Below are positions 45,161 to 53,481 of a stretch of 64,000 nt of DNA, piece by piece (positions within the stretch are counted from its first letter, which is position 1; each line of letters begins with the position of its first letter). The notes below the pieces were generated by a model, which searched no databases, was not told where the DNA came from, and worked only from the letters and a program-made list of their open reading frames with translations. Made by a program: the position numbers and the translations under genes. Source of the stretch: Mangrovitalea sediminis (GTDB lineage: Bacteria; Pseudomonadota; Gammaproteobacteria; Pseudomonadales; Oleiphilaceae); assembly GCF_002514725.1 (NCBI RefSeq), contig NZ_NTLB01000001.1, positions 806,001 through 870,000 on the forward strand, in the 5' to 3' direction.

Positions 45161-45661
45161 CTACCCCTCATAGCGAATCTCAACAAGATACCAGAGCTGT
45201 TGACCCTGCGGCGTTGCCACGCGAATTTCATCGTCGACCCGCTTGCCCAGAAGCGCTCGAGCCATTGGCGCATCGATGCTCAGATAGCCCTTCTCCAGAT
45301 CGAATTCGTCCGGTCCCACCAGGCGCCAGGTAGCAGTTTCACCCTCCTCATCCTCCACGGTGACCCAGGCGCCGAAATAAACCCGGGAGCGATCTTCCGG
45401 CAAGGTGTCCACCACACTCAGTTCATCCAAACGCCGCGTCAGGTAGCGCACTCGCCGGTCTATTTCGCGAAGCCGCTTCTTGCCGTAGATATATTCCGCA
45501 TTCTCGGACCGGTCGCCCAGTGCCGCGGCTTCGGACACCGCCTGCGTCACCTTCGGTCGCTCCTCCTTCCAAAGGTACTGCAGTTCCTCGCGCAGGCGCT
45601 TGGCACCTTCGGGTGTGATATAGCGTGCACTACGCGGTTGGGGAGGACGGTATCGGCTCAT
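45161..45661 (-). CDS. greB: Transcription elongation factor GreB
   Basis: 166 residues. The N-terminal coiled coil ends in the acidic tip (AALGDRSENAEYIYGKKRLREIDRRVRYLTRRLDEL), where the conserved Asp and Glu enter the RNA polymerase channel and promote transcript cleavage in backtracked complexes. The C-terminal FKBP-like domain is FGAWVTVEDEEGETATWRLVGPDEFDLEKGYLSIDAPMARALLGK. The KKRLREIDRRVRYL form and length separate GreB from GreA. It stands alone on the minus strand, downstream of a terminator. Confidence 0.95.
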   Translation of the reverse strand: MSRYRPPQPRSARYITPEGAKRLREELQYLWKEERPKVTQAVSEAAALGDRSENAEYIYGKKRLREIDRRVRYLTRRLDELSVVDTLPEDRSRVYFGAWVTVEDEEGETATWRLVGPDEFDLEKGYLSIDAPMARALLGKRVDDEIRVATPQGQQLWYLVEIRYEG

Positions 45662-45764
45662 TGCGGACTCTTCGACCAGGTCTACGGAAAATTCGGCGCA
45701 TGCTCTGCACCCTCAGCCCTTGCCATCAACCAGGCTTCGGCCCGCCAGTGTATCGCAGGTTGGC

Positions 45765-45790
45765 AAAAAAAAACCCCGCAGGAGCGGGGT
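45765..45790 (-). terminator. Rho-independent terminator upstream of greB
   Basis: On the minus strand CCCCGC pairs with GCGGGG around a four-base loop, followed by nine U residues. No recognised gene lies just upstream of it on that strand, so it must end a short transcript from 45791-46000. It separates that transcript from greB. Confidence 0.85.
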
Positions 45791-45825
45791 AAGGCTAGCG
45801 CTGTCTTGGAGGGAGCAAATAACAA

Positions 45826-45894
45826 TCAGAGAGCACAGAACAAGAATCGTGAAGTAGTGACGACCTTGCTTGCAGTATCTATCTTACGGATCAC
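45826..45894 (-). CDS. Candidate 22-residue small protein or leader peptide
   Basis: A GTG start at 45894 has a strong GGGAGG site six bases upstream (45901-45906 on the plus strand). The frame encodes MIRKIDTASKVVTTSRFLFC followed by Ala-Leu and a TGA. A terminator follows 36 bases later. The compact unit of ribosome site, short frame and terminator suggests a real small transcript, either a small protein or an attenuator-like leader. The sequence is not one I recognise. Confidence 0.4.
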   Translation of the reverse strand: MIRKIDTASKVVTTSRFLFCAL

Positions 45895-46100
45895 GCCTTA
45901 CCTCCCGGTGGCCACACGATTACGCTTTAGTAAGATGCTGATCGGACAAAAGGCGTTCGCCAGGTGAAGTAGGTTGTGCACTCTATTTTTTCTTTTTACG
46001 ATGCGCCCATCGCATGTCAGGCTGCTAGCGGCAACGGCGGACGCCTTTTCACAACGCCTGTCATCCACCACTTCAAGCACATCGACAAAGGGGAGTCGCT

Positions 46101-46400
46101 ATGGATATGAACAAGCTGTTGGAGCGCGCACTCATCGGGCTCGACGATATCGGCTATCGTCTGGATTCCCTCGGTATCACGAGCAAGGTCAACCGACACA
46201 CCGTGATCGCCTACCTGATGAACGAGCAGAAGTATTTCGAGGGCGAGGCGGACAGTCTGAAAGCCCGCTTCGAAAACCGGAAATTCCAGCTTGCGCAGGC
46301 CTTCGACAAAATTGAAAGCCTGGCGATGGGCGGTGTTGACCTGGTGTTGCAACCGGCACGGTCCACCATGGCCAGCGTACGCGGCATCCTGAAAGTCTAA
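46101..46400 (+). CDS. 99-residue hypothetical protein
   Basis: Soluble and mostly helical, no signal peptide. The first half (LLERALIGLDDIGYRLDSLGITSKVNRHTVIAYLMNEQKYFEGEADSLKARFENRK) is charged and the last 25 residues are richer in hydrophobic residues. GGGGAG lies six bases before the ATG. A strong hairpin terminator follows within 24 bp. I do not recognise the family. It converges on a sensor kinase gene. Confidence 0.75.
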   Translation: MDMNKLLERALIGLDDIGYRLDSLGITSKVNRHTVIAYLMNEQKYFEGEADSLKARFENRKFQLAQAFDKIESLAMGGVDLVLQPARSTMASVRGILKV

Positions 46401-46423
46401 ATCGACGTCCTGTCGGGTAAGAT

Positions 46424-46453
46424 GCAAAACGGAGCCGAAAGGCTCCGTTTTGC
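46424..46453. terminator. Bidirectional terminator between convergent genes
   Basis: GCAAAACGGAGCC pairs perfectly with GGCTCCGTTTTGC around a GAAA loop. The A/T-rich base of the stem gives a short T-run on each strand. It serves the 99-residue protein gene and the sensor kinase gene. Confidence 0.8.
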
Positions 46454-46458
46454 GTTTA

Positions 46459-47919
46459 TCAGGCCCGGTCTGCTTCCGTGTCCTGTGGCGATGCGTTTTT
46501 ATCGGGGAGGAGCAGGTCCCGCTTTCGCGCCGGCCGGAAGCGTGGCAGGCGGACCGTAATACTGAGCCCTGGCTGCGGCTTCCCGGGATAGTGATCCGCC
46601 AGCTCGATCCGGCCCTGATGCATGTCTACCACCGCACTGACCAGACTGAGTCCGAGACCGTTACCCGGTAAGGAGCGGCTTTTGGCGACCCGATAGAAGC
46701 GCTCGAAAACCTTACTTTTCTCGCTGTCCGGCACCCCGATACCACTATCCGCCACCTCCAACAGGGCATCATTGCCCTCCTGGCCGACCATGATGTCGAT
46801 CGTCCCGTTTTCAGGCGTATATTTGATGGCATTGTCGATCAGGTTGCTGACTGCCTGGAACAGCAGATCACGGTCCGCCTCCACCATCACGTCCTGCCGG
46901 ATATCCAACACCAGGGACTGGGATTTCTCCTCTGCCAGCACCTCGTACAGCTCACAGGCATCCTTGACCAGGGGGCCCAGTTGCAGCGGTGCCTTATCGT
47001 TGGAGCGACCGGTCATCTCCAGACGCGCAATACGCAGCAGGGCATTGAATGTCGCCAGCAACTGGTCTGCCTCCGACACCGCCCGCGCGACCTGATCCCT
47101 GGCACCTTCATCCTGCACCGTCAGCAGGGTATTTTCCAACTGGGTCCGCAGCCGGGTCAGCGGCGTTCTCAGGTCATGGGCAATACTGTCGGAAACGTGG
47201 CGAACGCCTTCCATCAGGTGAACGATCCGATCCAGCATCTGGTTGAGATTTTCTGCCAGCTGGTCGAAGTCATCGCCCGTTCCCCGCGTCGGTATTCGCA
47301 GGGCCAGGTGCCCGTTCATGATGCGGCGCGATGTCTGATTGATCACTTCGATCCGTCGCGAGGTACTACGACTGATCATGAAGCCGCCCACCAGGGCCAA
47401 GCCGAGCGTAATACCCATCCCCCAATCGACAGCCCGCTCGATCAGGTGCTTCAGCGTCATCAACTCCTGGACGTCGCGGCCTACGAGCAAGCGCAGGCCG
47501 CCCTGCACCTCGAAGACCCTGGCCCTCGCCAGATGCGGTTTCCCCATCCAACCGACCTGGTCGTCGAGCATGAAATTGATCCAGCCGTTGTTGACCTGGA
47601 CCTTGTTGGGCCAGGCGGACAGGTTTCCGGCCAGTTTGATGTAGTCACCCGTGGTGAACAGGTAGAGGGATTTGCCGTTGGGGTCGCGGGCAACCCGCTC
47701 GCGAATGATCGCTATAAGACCGTTGATTCCGCGGCTGCGGTATTGCTCCGCCAGCCCGGTGATCTCCGCCTCGATGGTCTGGTCGGTCTGGCCGGTCATG
47801 AAACCGGCAGTGCGCCAATAAATAAAAGCCAGCAGCAGGAAAACCGACGTGGCGAAAACCACCATGTACAGTAAAGCCAGTTGAAAGGTAGACGTCCTAA
47901 GCTGACTGAGAATCTTCAC
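46459..47919 (-). CDS. OmpR-system sensor histidine kinase
   Basis: About 486 residues. Helix one (FQLALLYMVVFATSVFLLLAFIYW) and helix two (MGITLGLALVGGFMIS) enclose a periplasmic sensor of about 140 residues. A HAMP domain follows (SRSTSRRIEVINQTSRRIMNGHLALRIPTRGTGDDFDQLAENLNQM), then H-box DSIAHDLRTPLTRL, N-box LIDNAIKYTPENG, G1 DSGIGVPDSE and G2 GLGLSLV. The start is a GTG at 47919, 23 bp inside the response regulator gene; upstream frame is antisense to nothing but overlaps the regulator, so it is not used. Signal unknown. Confidence 0.9.
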   Translation of the reverse strand: MKILSQLRTSTFQLALLYMVVFATSVFLLLAFIYWRTAGFMTGQTDQTIEAEITGLAEQYRSRGINGLIAIIRERVARDPNGKSLYLFTTGDYIKLAGNLSAWPNKVQVNNGWINFMLDDQVGWMGKPHLARARVFEVQGGLRLLVGRDVQELMTLKHLIERAVDWGMGITLGLALVGGFMISRSTSRRIEVINQTSRRIMNGHLALRIPTRGTGDDFDQLAENLNQMLDRIVHLMEGVRHVSDSIAHDLRTPLTRLRTQLENTLLTVQDEGARDQVARAVSEADQLLATFNALLRIARLEMTGRSNDKAPLQLGPLVKDACELYEVLAEEKSQSLVLDIRQDVMVEADRDLLFQAVSNLIDNAIKYTPENGTIDIMVGQEGNDALLEVADSGIGVPDSEKSKVFERFYRVAKSRSLPGNGLGLSLVSAVVDMHQGRIELADHYPGKPQPGLSITVRLPRFRPARKRDLLLPDKNASPQDTEADRA

Positions 47920-48586
47920 GCAACATGTACCCTGCACCCCTGACGGTATGCAGCAACGGTTTTTCGAATCCCTTGTCGATCTTCGCTCGCAGGCGGCTGA
48001 TATGCACGTCGATGACGTTGGTCTGAGGATCGAAGTGATAGTCCCAGACTTTCTCCAGCAGCATGGTCCGTGTGACCACCTGACCGGCATGCCGCATCAG
48101 GTATTCGAGCAGACGGAATTCGCGAGGCTGGATATCGATCGACTGGCCGGCCCGCTTGACGGTACGCGCCAGCAGGTCCATCTCCAGGTCCGCCACATGC
48201 AGCACGGTTTCCGTTTCAGAGGACTGCCGGTTGCGACGCAGCAGCACTTCCATCCGGGCCAGCAATTCCGTGAAGGAAAAAGGCTTGGTGAGATAATCGT
48301 CGCCACCGCCACGCAATCCTTCCACCCGGTCGTCGACATCACCCAGGGCGCTCAGAATCAGAACCGGCGTCTTGTTGCCGGTGGCCCGGATCGTCTTAAT
48401 GATATTCAGGCCGTCCATACCCGGCAGCATGCGGTCGACGATCATGATGTCGTAGGACTCACCCGCCGCCAGTAAAAGGCCGGTCTTGCCGTCAGCCGCA
48501 TGGTCGACGACGAAGTCAGACTCCTTGAGCCCCTTGAGCAGATAGCTCGCCACGTCCTGATCATCTTCGATCACCAATACGCGCAC
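47897..48586 (-). CDS. OmpR-family response regulator
   Basis: 229 residues starting at a GTG (MRVLVIEDDQDVASYLL) with GGGGAG eight bases upstream; an ATG at 48658 would add 24 residues that do not fit the family. Receiver: acidic pair at 8-9, Asp51 in IMIVDRMLPGMDG, Lys in DDYLTKPFSF. DNA-binding winged helix about 135-225: IQPREFRLLEYLMRHAGQVVTRTMLLEKVWDYHFDPQTNVIDVHISRLRAKID. Resembles CzcR/CopR/QseB-type regulators. The kinase overlaps its 3' end. Targets are unknown. Confidence 0.92.
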   Translation of the reverse strand: MRVLVIEDDQDVASYLLKGLKESDFVVDHAADGKTGLLLAAGESYDIMIVDRMLPGMDGLNIIKTIRATGNKTPVLILSALGDVDDRVEGLRGGGDDYLTKPFSFTELLARMEVLLRRNRQSSETETVLHVADLEMDLLARTVKRAGQSIDIQPREFRLLEYLMRHAGQVVTRTMLLEKVWDYHFDPQTNVIDVHISRLRAKIDKGFEKPLLHTVRGAGYMLREDSQSA

Positions 48587-48811
48587 GCCGTTGTCTCCCC
48601 GTGGTTCAATCTCTACACCGAAGTTACGCTGTGTCGTTGTCACGCTAACATCGAACATCGTAATGAGCCATCTTTTCGAAGCTGAATGGTTACCCGATGA
48701 CCAGGTCACCGGGCAAAAAAGAATGGACAAGTTTTCACCAATCCAGAACGAAGATTAGTTTCTGGCGACACGTAAGCCCAGTTACGATGTTGTAATGGCG
48801 ACATTTCCCGC

Positions 48812-49600
48812 CTAGAAAGCGCCCAGCCAGCGGGACAGACTTTTCAGGCTAGCCACCGTCGTGGTGGACGGCCGATACTCGGCACTGACCCAGCCATCGT
48901 AACCCATTTCATCCAGCGCTTCGAAAATCCGTTCATAATTCAGCTCACCGGTCCCCGGTTCATGCCGACCGGGATTATCCGCGAACTGGATATGCCCGAT
49001 CCGCGGCAAATGGCAAGCCAGGGTCCTCAGGATATCGCCTTCCATAATCTGCATATGGTAGATATCGTACTGCAAACGCAGGTTGTCGCTACCGACAGCA
49101 TCCATCACCGCCAGCGCCGAGGCAGAGGTATCGAGCAGAAAGCCCGGCATATCGACACGGCTGTTGATCGCTTCGACGACCAACTCGATCCCCTCTCTGG
49201 CAAGCTGCGCTGCCGCCCAATCGAGGTTGGCGATCAGCGTATCGCGGGCGCGCCCCGGGTCAAGGTCTGCCGGCCGCACACCGGCGAGGCAGTTCAAACG
49301 TTTGCAGGCAAGTGTCTTGGCATAACCGACAGCCGTTTCCAGACCCCGCCGGAACTCGTCATCCCGGCCAGGTAGGCAGGCGATTCCTCGCTCACCGGAC
49401 TCCCAGTCGCCGGCCGGCAGGTTGAACAGCACCTGGGTCAACCCCTGATCGCCCAACCGTGCGGCAAGATCGGATGCACTCCAGGCATAGGGGAAGAGGC
49501 ACTCAACCCCCCTGAAGCCCTGAGCACGTGCCGCCGCATAGCGATCGGGGAAGTCGTGTTCGTTGAACAATAACGTCAGATTGGCTGCGAGACGGGGCAT
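48812..49600 (-). CDS. hyi: Hydroxypyruvate isomerase
   Basis: About 262 residues, a TIM-barrel sugar isomerase-like enzyme that interconverts hydroxypyruvate and tartronate semialdehyde. Family segments: LTLLFNEHDFPDRYAAARAQGFRGVECLFPY, NLPAGDWESGERGIACLPGRDDEFR, LVVEAINSRVDMPGFLLDT with the metal-binding Glu, QYDIYHMQIMEGD and GHIQFADNPGRHEPGTGELNY. Its ATG at 49600 lies one base past the glxR stop, so it is coupled to glxR. The usual partner gcl (glyoxylate carboligase) is not in the window. Confidence 0.93.
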   Translation of the reverse strand: MPRLAANLTLLFNEHDFPDRYAAARAQGFRGVECLFPYAWSASDLAARLGDQGLTQVLFNLPAGDWESGERGIACLPGRDDEFRRGLETAVGYAKTLACKRLNCLAGVRPADLDPGRARDTLIANLDWAAAQLAREGIELVVEAINSRVDMPGFLLDTSASALAVMDAVGSDNLRLQYDIYHMQIMEGDILRTLACHLPRIGHIQFADNPGRHEPGTGELNYERIFEALDEMGYDGWVSAEYRPSTTTVASLKSLSRWLGAF

Positions 49601-49601
49601 T

Positions 49602-50516
49602 TCAGGATTCCTCATGCCGATGAGGGGTCTTGCCACCCATATGGACCTGGTTGAGGGCCTCCAGTTGCAGGAGCAGGCCGCTGTGGTCCACTTCTCCCTT
49701 GCCCTCCGCGATCAGCGCCAGATACGCCTCATAGGTCCTGCTCGCCAAGGGCAACGTCAACCCTTCGAGGCGAGCCTCATCCAGCACCATGCGCATATCC
49801 TTGAGCTGGATACGGGCTGGAGCGCCCGGCTGAAACTGACGCTGGATCATGCGCTCGCCATGCAACTCCAGAATCCGACTGGATGCAAAACCACCCATCA
49901 ACGCCTCACGGACCGCCGCTGGGTCTGCCCCGCCCCTGGCGGCCAGCAGCAACGCTTCAGATACCGCGCCGATAGTGATTCCGACAATGGCCTGGTTAGC
50001 CAGTTTCGCCAACTGGCCCGCGCCGACGGGGCCGATACGAGTCACCCGCCCCAGACATTCCAGCACCGGCATCACCTCATCGATATCCTCATGACGCCCC
50101 CCGGCCATAATGCTCAGATTTGCGGCCCTCGCGCCGTGGGTACCCCCTGACACCGGCGCATCAACGTAGCGGATATCCTGCCCATCGAGCCGGGCAGCAT
50201 GCTCCCTCGCCAACGCCGGCGGAATCGAACTCATATCGATGACCACCGCACCAGGCCGGATGGCGGACGCCGTGCCCAGCCCAAACAACACCTCGTCGAC
50301 GACCGGACCGTTTTCCAGCATGGTGATCACGATGTCAGCCCGAGCCACGGCCTCACCCGGCGTCCCCGCCACATGCGCCCGGCCGGCCAGATCGGCCACC
50401 TTGGCTGCCGTGCGGTTCCACAGCGTCATTGGAAAGCCGGCCTTCAGCAGGTTTTCCGCCATAGGCCGGCCCATCAGGCCTATGCCCAAAAAGGCAATAT
50501 GGGGTCGTATCGTCAT
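49602..50516 (-). CDS. glxR: Tartronate semialdehyde reductase
   Basis: 304 residues of the beta-hydroxyacid dehydrogenase family. NAD(H)-binding FLGIGLMGRPMAENLLKAGF, substrate-binding DAPVSGGTHGARAANLSIMAGG, and the catalytic Lys in GAGQLAKLANQAIVG are clear. It reduces tartronate semialdehyde to D-glycerate, the last step from glyoxylate; hyi follows directly. D-glycerate is also the product expected from a glucosylglycerate phosphorylase elsewhere in the window. A generic 3-hydroxyisobutyrate-type activity is a less likely alternative. Confidence 0.9.
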   Translation of the reverse strand: MTIRPHIAFLGIGLMGRPMAENLLKAGFPMTLWNRTAAKVADLAGRAHVAGTPGEAVARADIVITMLENGPVVDEVLFGLGTASAIRPGAVVIDMSSIPPALAREHAARLDGQDIRYVDAPVSGGTHGARAANLSIMAGGRHEDIDEVMPVLECLGRVTRIGPVGAGQLAKLANQAIVGITIGAVSEALLLAARGGADPAAVREALMGGFASSRILELHGERMIQRQFQPGAPARIQLKDMRMVLDEARLEGLTLPLASRTYEAYLALIAEGKGEVDHSGLLLQLEALNQVHMGGKTPHRHEES

Positions 50517-50611
50517 GATTCAGAGGCTTCTTCAGCTCAACGAGAAGCCCATCATACCGGGCGGGACAAAGTGCGATAAAGCATCAGGGGACGGCACTGC
50601 ACGTTCGGCAT

Positions 50612-50635
50612 AAAAAAGCCGCTCGTAAGAGCGGC
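50612..50635 (-). terminator. Rho-independent terminator after rpoH
   Basis: On the minus strand GCCGCTC pairs with GAGCGGC around a four-base loop and is followed by a run of six U. It lies 35 bp past the rpoH stop. Confidence 0.85.
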
Positions 50636-50669
50636 CCTTATTACTACCGAAGCGATCGTTGAAACGGGA

Positions 50670-51530
50670 TCAGGCCGCTTCATCCATCTGCTTGCGGATT
50701 TTCTTCATTGCATTCTTTTCCAACTGGCGGATACGCTCAGCAGACACACTGTACTTGGCAGCCAGCTCATGCAGCGTTGCCTTGTTCTCAGCCAACCAAC
50801 GCTGGCGCAGGATATCCTGGCTACGTTCATCCAACGCCTCGAGAGCCTCCAGCAGACGGGTGTTGGAATCCTCTGTCCAGTCGGCTTGCTCGGCCTGTTG
50901 GGCCGGATCGTACCGACGATCTTCCAGGTAGTAGGCCGGAGCCTGCCATGCCTGATCCTCATCGTCGTCCATCGGGCCATCGAACGCCGTATCCTGCGAG
51001 GCCAGTCGCCCTTCCATCTCGCGCACGACCCGAGGCTCGACACCGAGATCCTCCGCAACCGCCGTGACCTCATCGTTGGTCAGCCAGGCCAGACGCTTCT
51101 TGGCACTGCGCAGATTGAAGAACAGCTTACGCTGGGCCTTGGTCGTGGCGATCTTCACAATGCGCCAGTTGCGCAGGATAAACTCGTGAATTTCTGCCTT
51201 GATCCAGTGAACCGCAAAGGACACCAGACGCACCCCAAATTCGGGGTTGAACCGCTTTACGGCCTTCATCAGACCGACATTACCTTCCTGGATAAGGTCC
51301 GACTGCGCCAGACCGTATCCTGAATAGCTCCGCGCGATGTGTACGACAAAGCGCAAATGCGACATGACCAAACGACGCGCCGCCTCAAGATCGTTATCCT
51401 GGTGCAGACGCTGTGCCAGTTCGCGCTCTTCCTCCGCGCTGAGCATCGGGATGGTATTGACCGCCTGGATATAGGACTCGACGTTTCCACCCGGAATCAG
51501 TTTGTCCACTACCAGTAATTGGTTTCCCAT
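50670..51530 (-). CDS. rpoH: RNA polymerase heat-shock sigma factor RpoH (sigma-32)
   Basis: 286 residues. The N-terminus ([104 protein letters not shown] in part) covers regions 1.2-2.4; the RpoH box lies in [18 protein letters not shown]; region 4.2 is [28 protein letters not shown]. It directs transcription of heat-shock genes such as the hslR/hslO set encoded near 60 kb. GGAGG five bases before the ATG at 51530 fixes the start over a TTG four codons upstream. It follows ftsX by 219 bp. Confidence 0.97.
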   Translation of the reverse strand: MGNQLLVVDKLIPGGNVESYIQAVNTIPMLSAEEERELAQRLHQDNDLEAARRLVMSHLRFVVHIARSYSGYGLAQSDLIQEGNVGLMKAVKRFNPEFGVRLVSFAVHWIKAEIHEFILRNWRIVKIATTKAQRKLFFNLRSAKKRLAWLTNDEVTAVAEDLGVEPRVVREMEGRLASQDTAFDGPMDDDEDQAWQAPAYYLEDRRYDPAQQAEQADWTEDSNTRLLEALEALDERSQDILRQRWLAENKATLHELAAKYSVSAERIRQLEKNAMKKIRKQMDEAA

Positions 51531-51749
51531 TCTTGCCTCCACAACTCAGCAACCGCTGACTATATCATTTGCCGGCTTCGACAACCAGCATGCACATTAG
51601 TTCCCCAAAAGCCTTTTAACTTCTTTAATTTCAAACAGTTAATAAATAAGCAATGGGAGGGACGTGCTTAGTCGTTCATTTCATTGATTACTATTCATAG
51701 CACGTCAGGCGCAGAGTTCAATACGGGCAAACCACAACCCGGCACGCCT

Positions 51750-52751
51750 TCAGGTCGGTTCGATGGCCCGCAAATGGCGCTTCACCGCAAACCAGGCGCC
51801 CAGCCAGCCAAACAGCATGCCGACCAGCAACAGCCCGAGACTCCCGGAAAAACCGGGACCGGAAAGCTCGAAGCGGCTCCCGTAAAGCGACGCCAGATGG
51901 GAGACCGGCTCGTTCAGCCAGGCAAGCGCCACCTCCACCAGCAGCATGGCCACAACGCTGCCGCCCAGCCCATACCAGAGGCCGGTGTACAGGAATGGTC
52001 GCCGGACAAAGGCGTCGGTGCCACCGACCAGCTTGGCGACCACGATCTCATCGCGCCGGTTCTCGATGGCCAGCCGGATCGTATTCCCAATCACCAGGAC
52101 CACTGCTGCCGCCAGGACCAGCCCCAGAATCCAGATCGCATTGACCAGCACGCCGGCAATGGCGTTCAGGCGCTCCAGCCACGCAAGATCCACCTGCACA
52201 CTATCCACCTGTGGCAGAGCCTGCAGGCTCTGCACCAGCGTTTTCAACGAGGCGGCGTTCCTCATCATATCCATGGGAGAAACCACCAGCGTGTCCGGCA
52301 GTGGATTTTCCTGCAGATAATCCAGTGCGTCCCCCAGGCCAGAGGATTGGCGGAAGCGCGCCAGGGCCTGCGCCTTGCTGATGTATTCCACATCCGCGAT
52401 GGCCGGGCGCGCCTTGAGCGTCTGCACCAATTGCAGCGCCTGATTGCTGTCGACATCGGCCTTCAGGTAAACATTGATCCGCGCCGCCTGATCCCAGCCG
52501 CTGCTTAGCGACTGAACCGCCCCCAGCACCAGCATGAGACCTACCGGCAACGCCAATGCGATCCCCATGACAAGCCACGTCATGAGGCTGGCGACCGGCG
52601 CGCGCAGCATGCGACGCAGGCTGCCTGCCGCACTCTTGCGGTGGTGGGCCAGATAGCTGTCGAACAGATCCCGCACCGGGTTTCGGGCAACGGCGGCGCC
52701 ACGCTGCCCCGTCCGCACCTGCTCACTGCCACGACGGGGTTCAGTCGCCAT
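51750..52751 (-). CDS. ftsX: Cell division protein FtsX
   Basis: 333 residues, the membrane part of the FtsEX complex that links the divisome to septal peptidoglycan hydrolases. A long cytoplasmic N-terminus precedes helix one (LMTWLVMGIALALPVGLMLVLGAV), a periplasmic domain of about 120 residues, and three helices near the C-terminus (NAIWILGLVLAAAVVLVIGNTI, GLGGSVVAMLLVEVALAWL, LGLLLVGMLFGWLGAWF). IENRRDEIVVAKLVGGTDAFVRRPFLYTG is diagnostic. The ATG at 52751, with GAGGAGG five bases upstream, overlaps the ftsE stop by eleven bases. Confidence 0.96.
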   Translation of the reverse strand: MATEPRRGSEQVRTGQRGAAVARNPVRDLFDSYLAHHRKSAAGSLRRMLRAPVASLMTWLVMGIALALPVGLMLVLGAVQSLSSGWDQAARINVYLKADVDSNQALQLVQTLKARPAIADVEYISKAQALARFRQSSGLGDALDYLQENPLPDTLVVSPMDMMRNAASLKTLVQSLQALPQVDSVQVDLAWLERLNAIAGVLVNAIWILGLVLAAAVVLVIGNTIRLAIENRRDEIVVAKLVGGTDAFVRRPFLYTGLWYGLGGSVVAMLLVEVALAWLNEPVSHLASLYGSRFELSGPGFSGSLGLLLVGMLFGWLGAWFAVKRHLRAIEPT

Positions 52752-53433
52752 ACATCGCCTCCTCGTCCGGCATGACGTCACCCTGAACCAGGTGGCCATT
52801 GTGCAACGTCAATACCCGCCGCCCCAGATGGCGGATCAGGGAAATATCATGACTGGCAATCAACACCGTCACACCCACCTGATTGAACTGTTCAAACAGG
52901 TGCATGATGTCCGCGGACAGTTCGGGGTCAAGGTTACCGGTCGGTTCGTCCGCCAACAGGACTGGCGGCTTGTTGACGACCGCACGAGCGATCCCGATAC
53001 GCTGCTGCTCACCACCGGACAGGTGCACCGGATTCAGTTTTTCCTTATTCAGCAACCCCACCTTGTCCAACGCCGCCCGCACGCGCCGCCCTATTTCCCG
53101 GGGCGACACACCCATCACCTCCAGCGGTAACGCCACGTTGTCGAAGACGGTCCTGTCGAACAGCAACTGGTGATTCTGGAAGACCACCCCGATATGACGG
53201 CGGATATAGGGAATCTGGCGGCGCGGCACCCGATCGAGGTACTGGCCGCCGACGACAACGCGCCCCTCGGACGGGCGTTCCATCAGCATGACCAGCTTCA
53301 ACAGGGTACTCTTCCCCGCACCTGAGTGGCCGGTCAGGAAGGCCATTTCGCCCCGATCCAGATGGAAACTGACCGCCTCCAGCGCCGTATGCCCGCCTGC
53401 GTAACGCTTACTGACCTGCTCAAACTGGATCAT
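52741..53433 (-). CDS. ftsE: Cell division ATP-binding protein FtsE
   Basis: 230 residues, the ABC ATPase partner of FtsX. Walker A GHSGAGKST, Q-loop VFQNHQLLFDRTVFDNVALPLEV, signature LSGGEQQRIGIARA, Walker B VLLADEPTGNLDPE and switch His ASHDISLIRHLGRR. The PFTGNLD-type D-loop and the RRIGVVFQ-like context (RRHIGVVFQNHQLL) are typical of FtsE. It lies between ftsY and ftsX in the conserved ftsYEX order. Confidence 0.97.
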   Translation of the reverse strand: MIQFEQVSKRYAGGHTALEAVSFHLDRGEMAFLTGHSGAGKSTLLKLVMLMERPSEGRVVVGGQYLDRVPRRQIPYIRRHIGVVFQNHQLLFDRTVFDNVALPLEVMGVSPREIGRRVRAALDKVGLLNKEKLNPVHLSGGEQQRIGIARAVVNKPPVLLADEPTGNLDPELSADIMHLFEQFNQVGVTVLIASHDISLIRHLGRRVLTLHNGHLVQGDVMPDEEAMYGD

Positions 53434-53481
53434 TGAAACATCCCGTCACTGGCCGGCCTCTCCGGGCCGGTCTTCCGGCCG

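Larger units (their letters stand above)
45662..46100. other. Intergenic region with a compact minus-strand small-ORF candidate
   Basis: 439 bp between greB and the 99-residue protein gene. The left part holds a minus-strand terminator (45765-45790) and a 22-codon open frame (45826-45894). The right part, 45911-46085, shows no gene I can support; an AT-rich stretch at 45981-45999 could belong to a promoter. Confidence 0.5.

Noticed and set aside
45898-46080. 60-codon open frame on the minus strand
   Set aside because: No ribosome site, no conserved features, and it runs across the probable promoter region of the 99-residue protein gene.
48587-48658. 24-residue N-terminal extension of the OmpR-type regulator from the ATG at 48658
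   Set aside because: The receiver domain should begin at MRVLVIEDD, and a GGGGAG site fits the GTG at 48586; the extension has no counterpart in the family.
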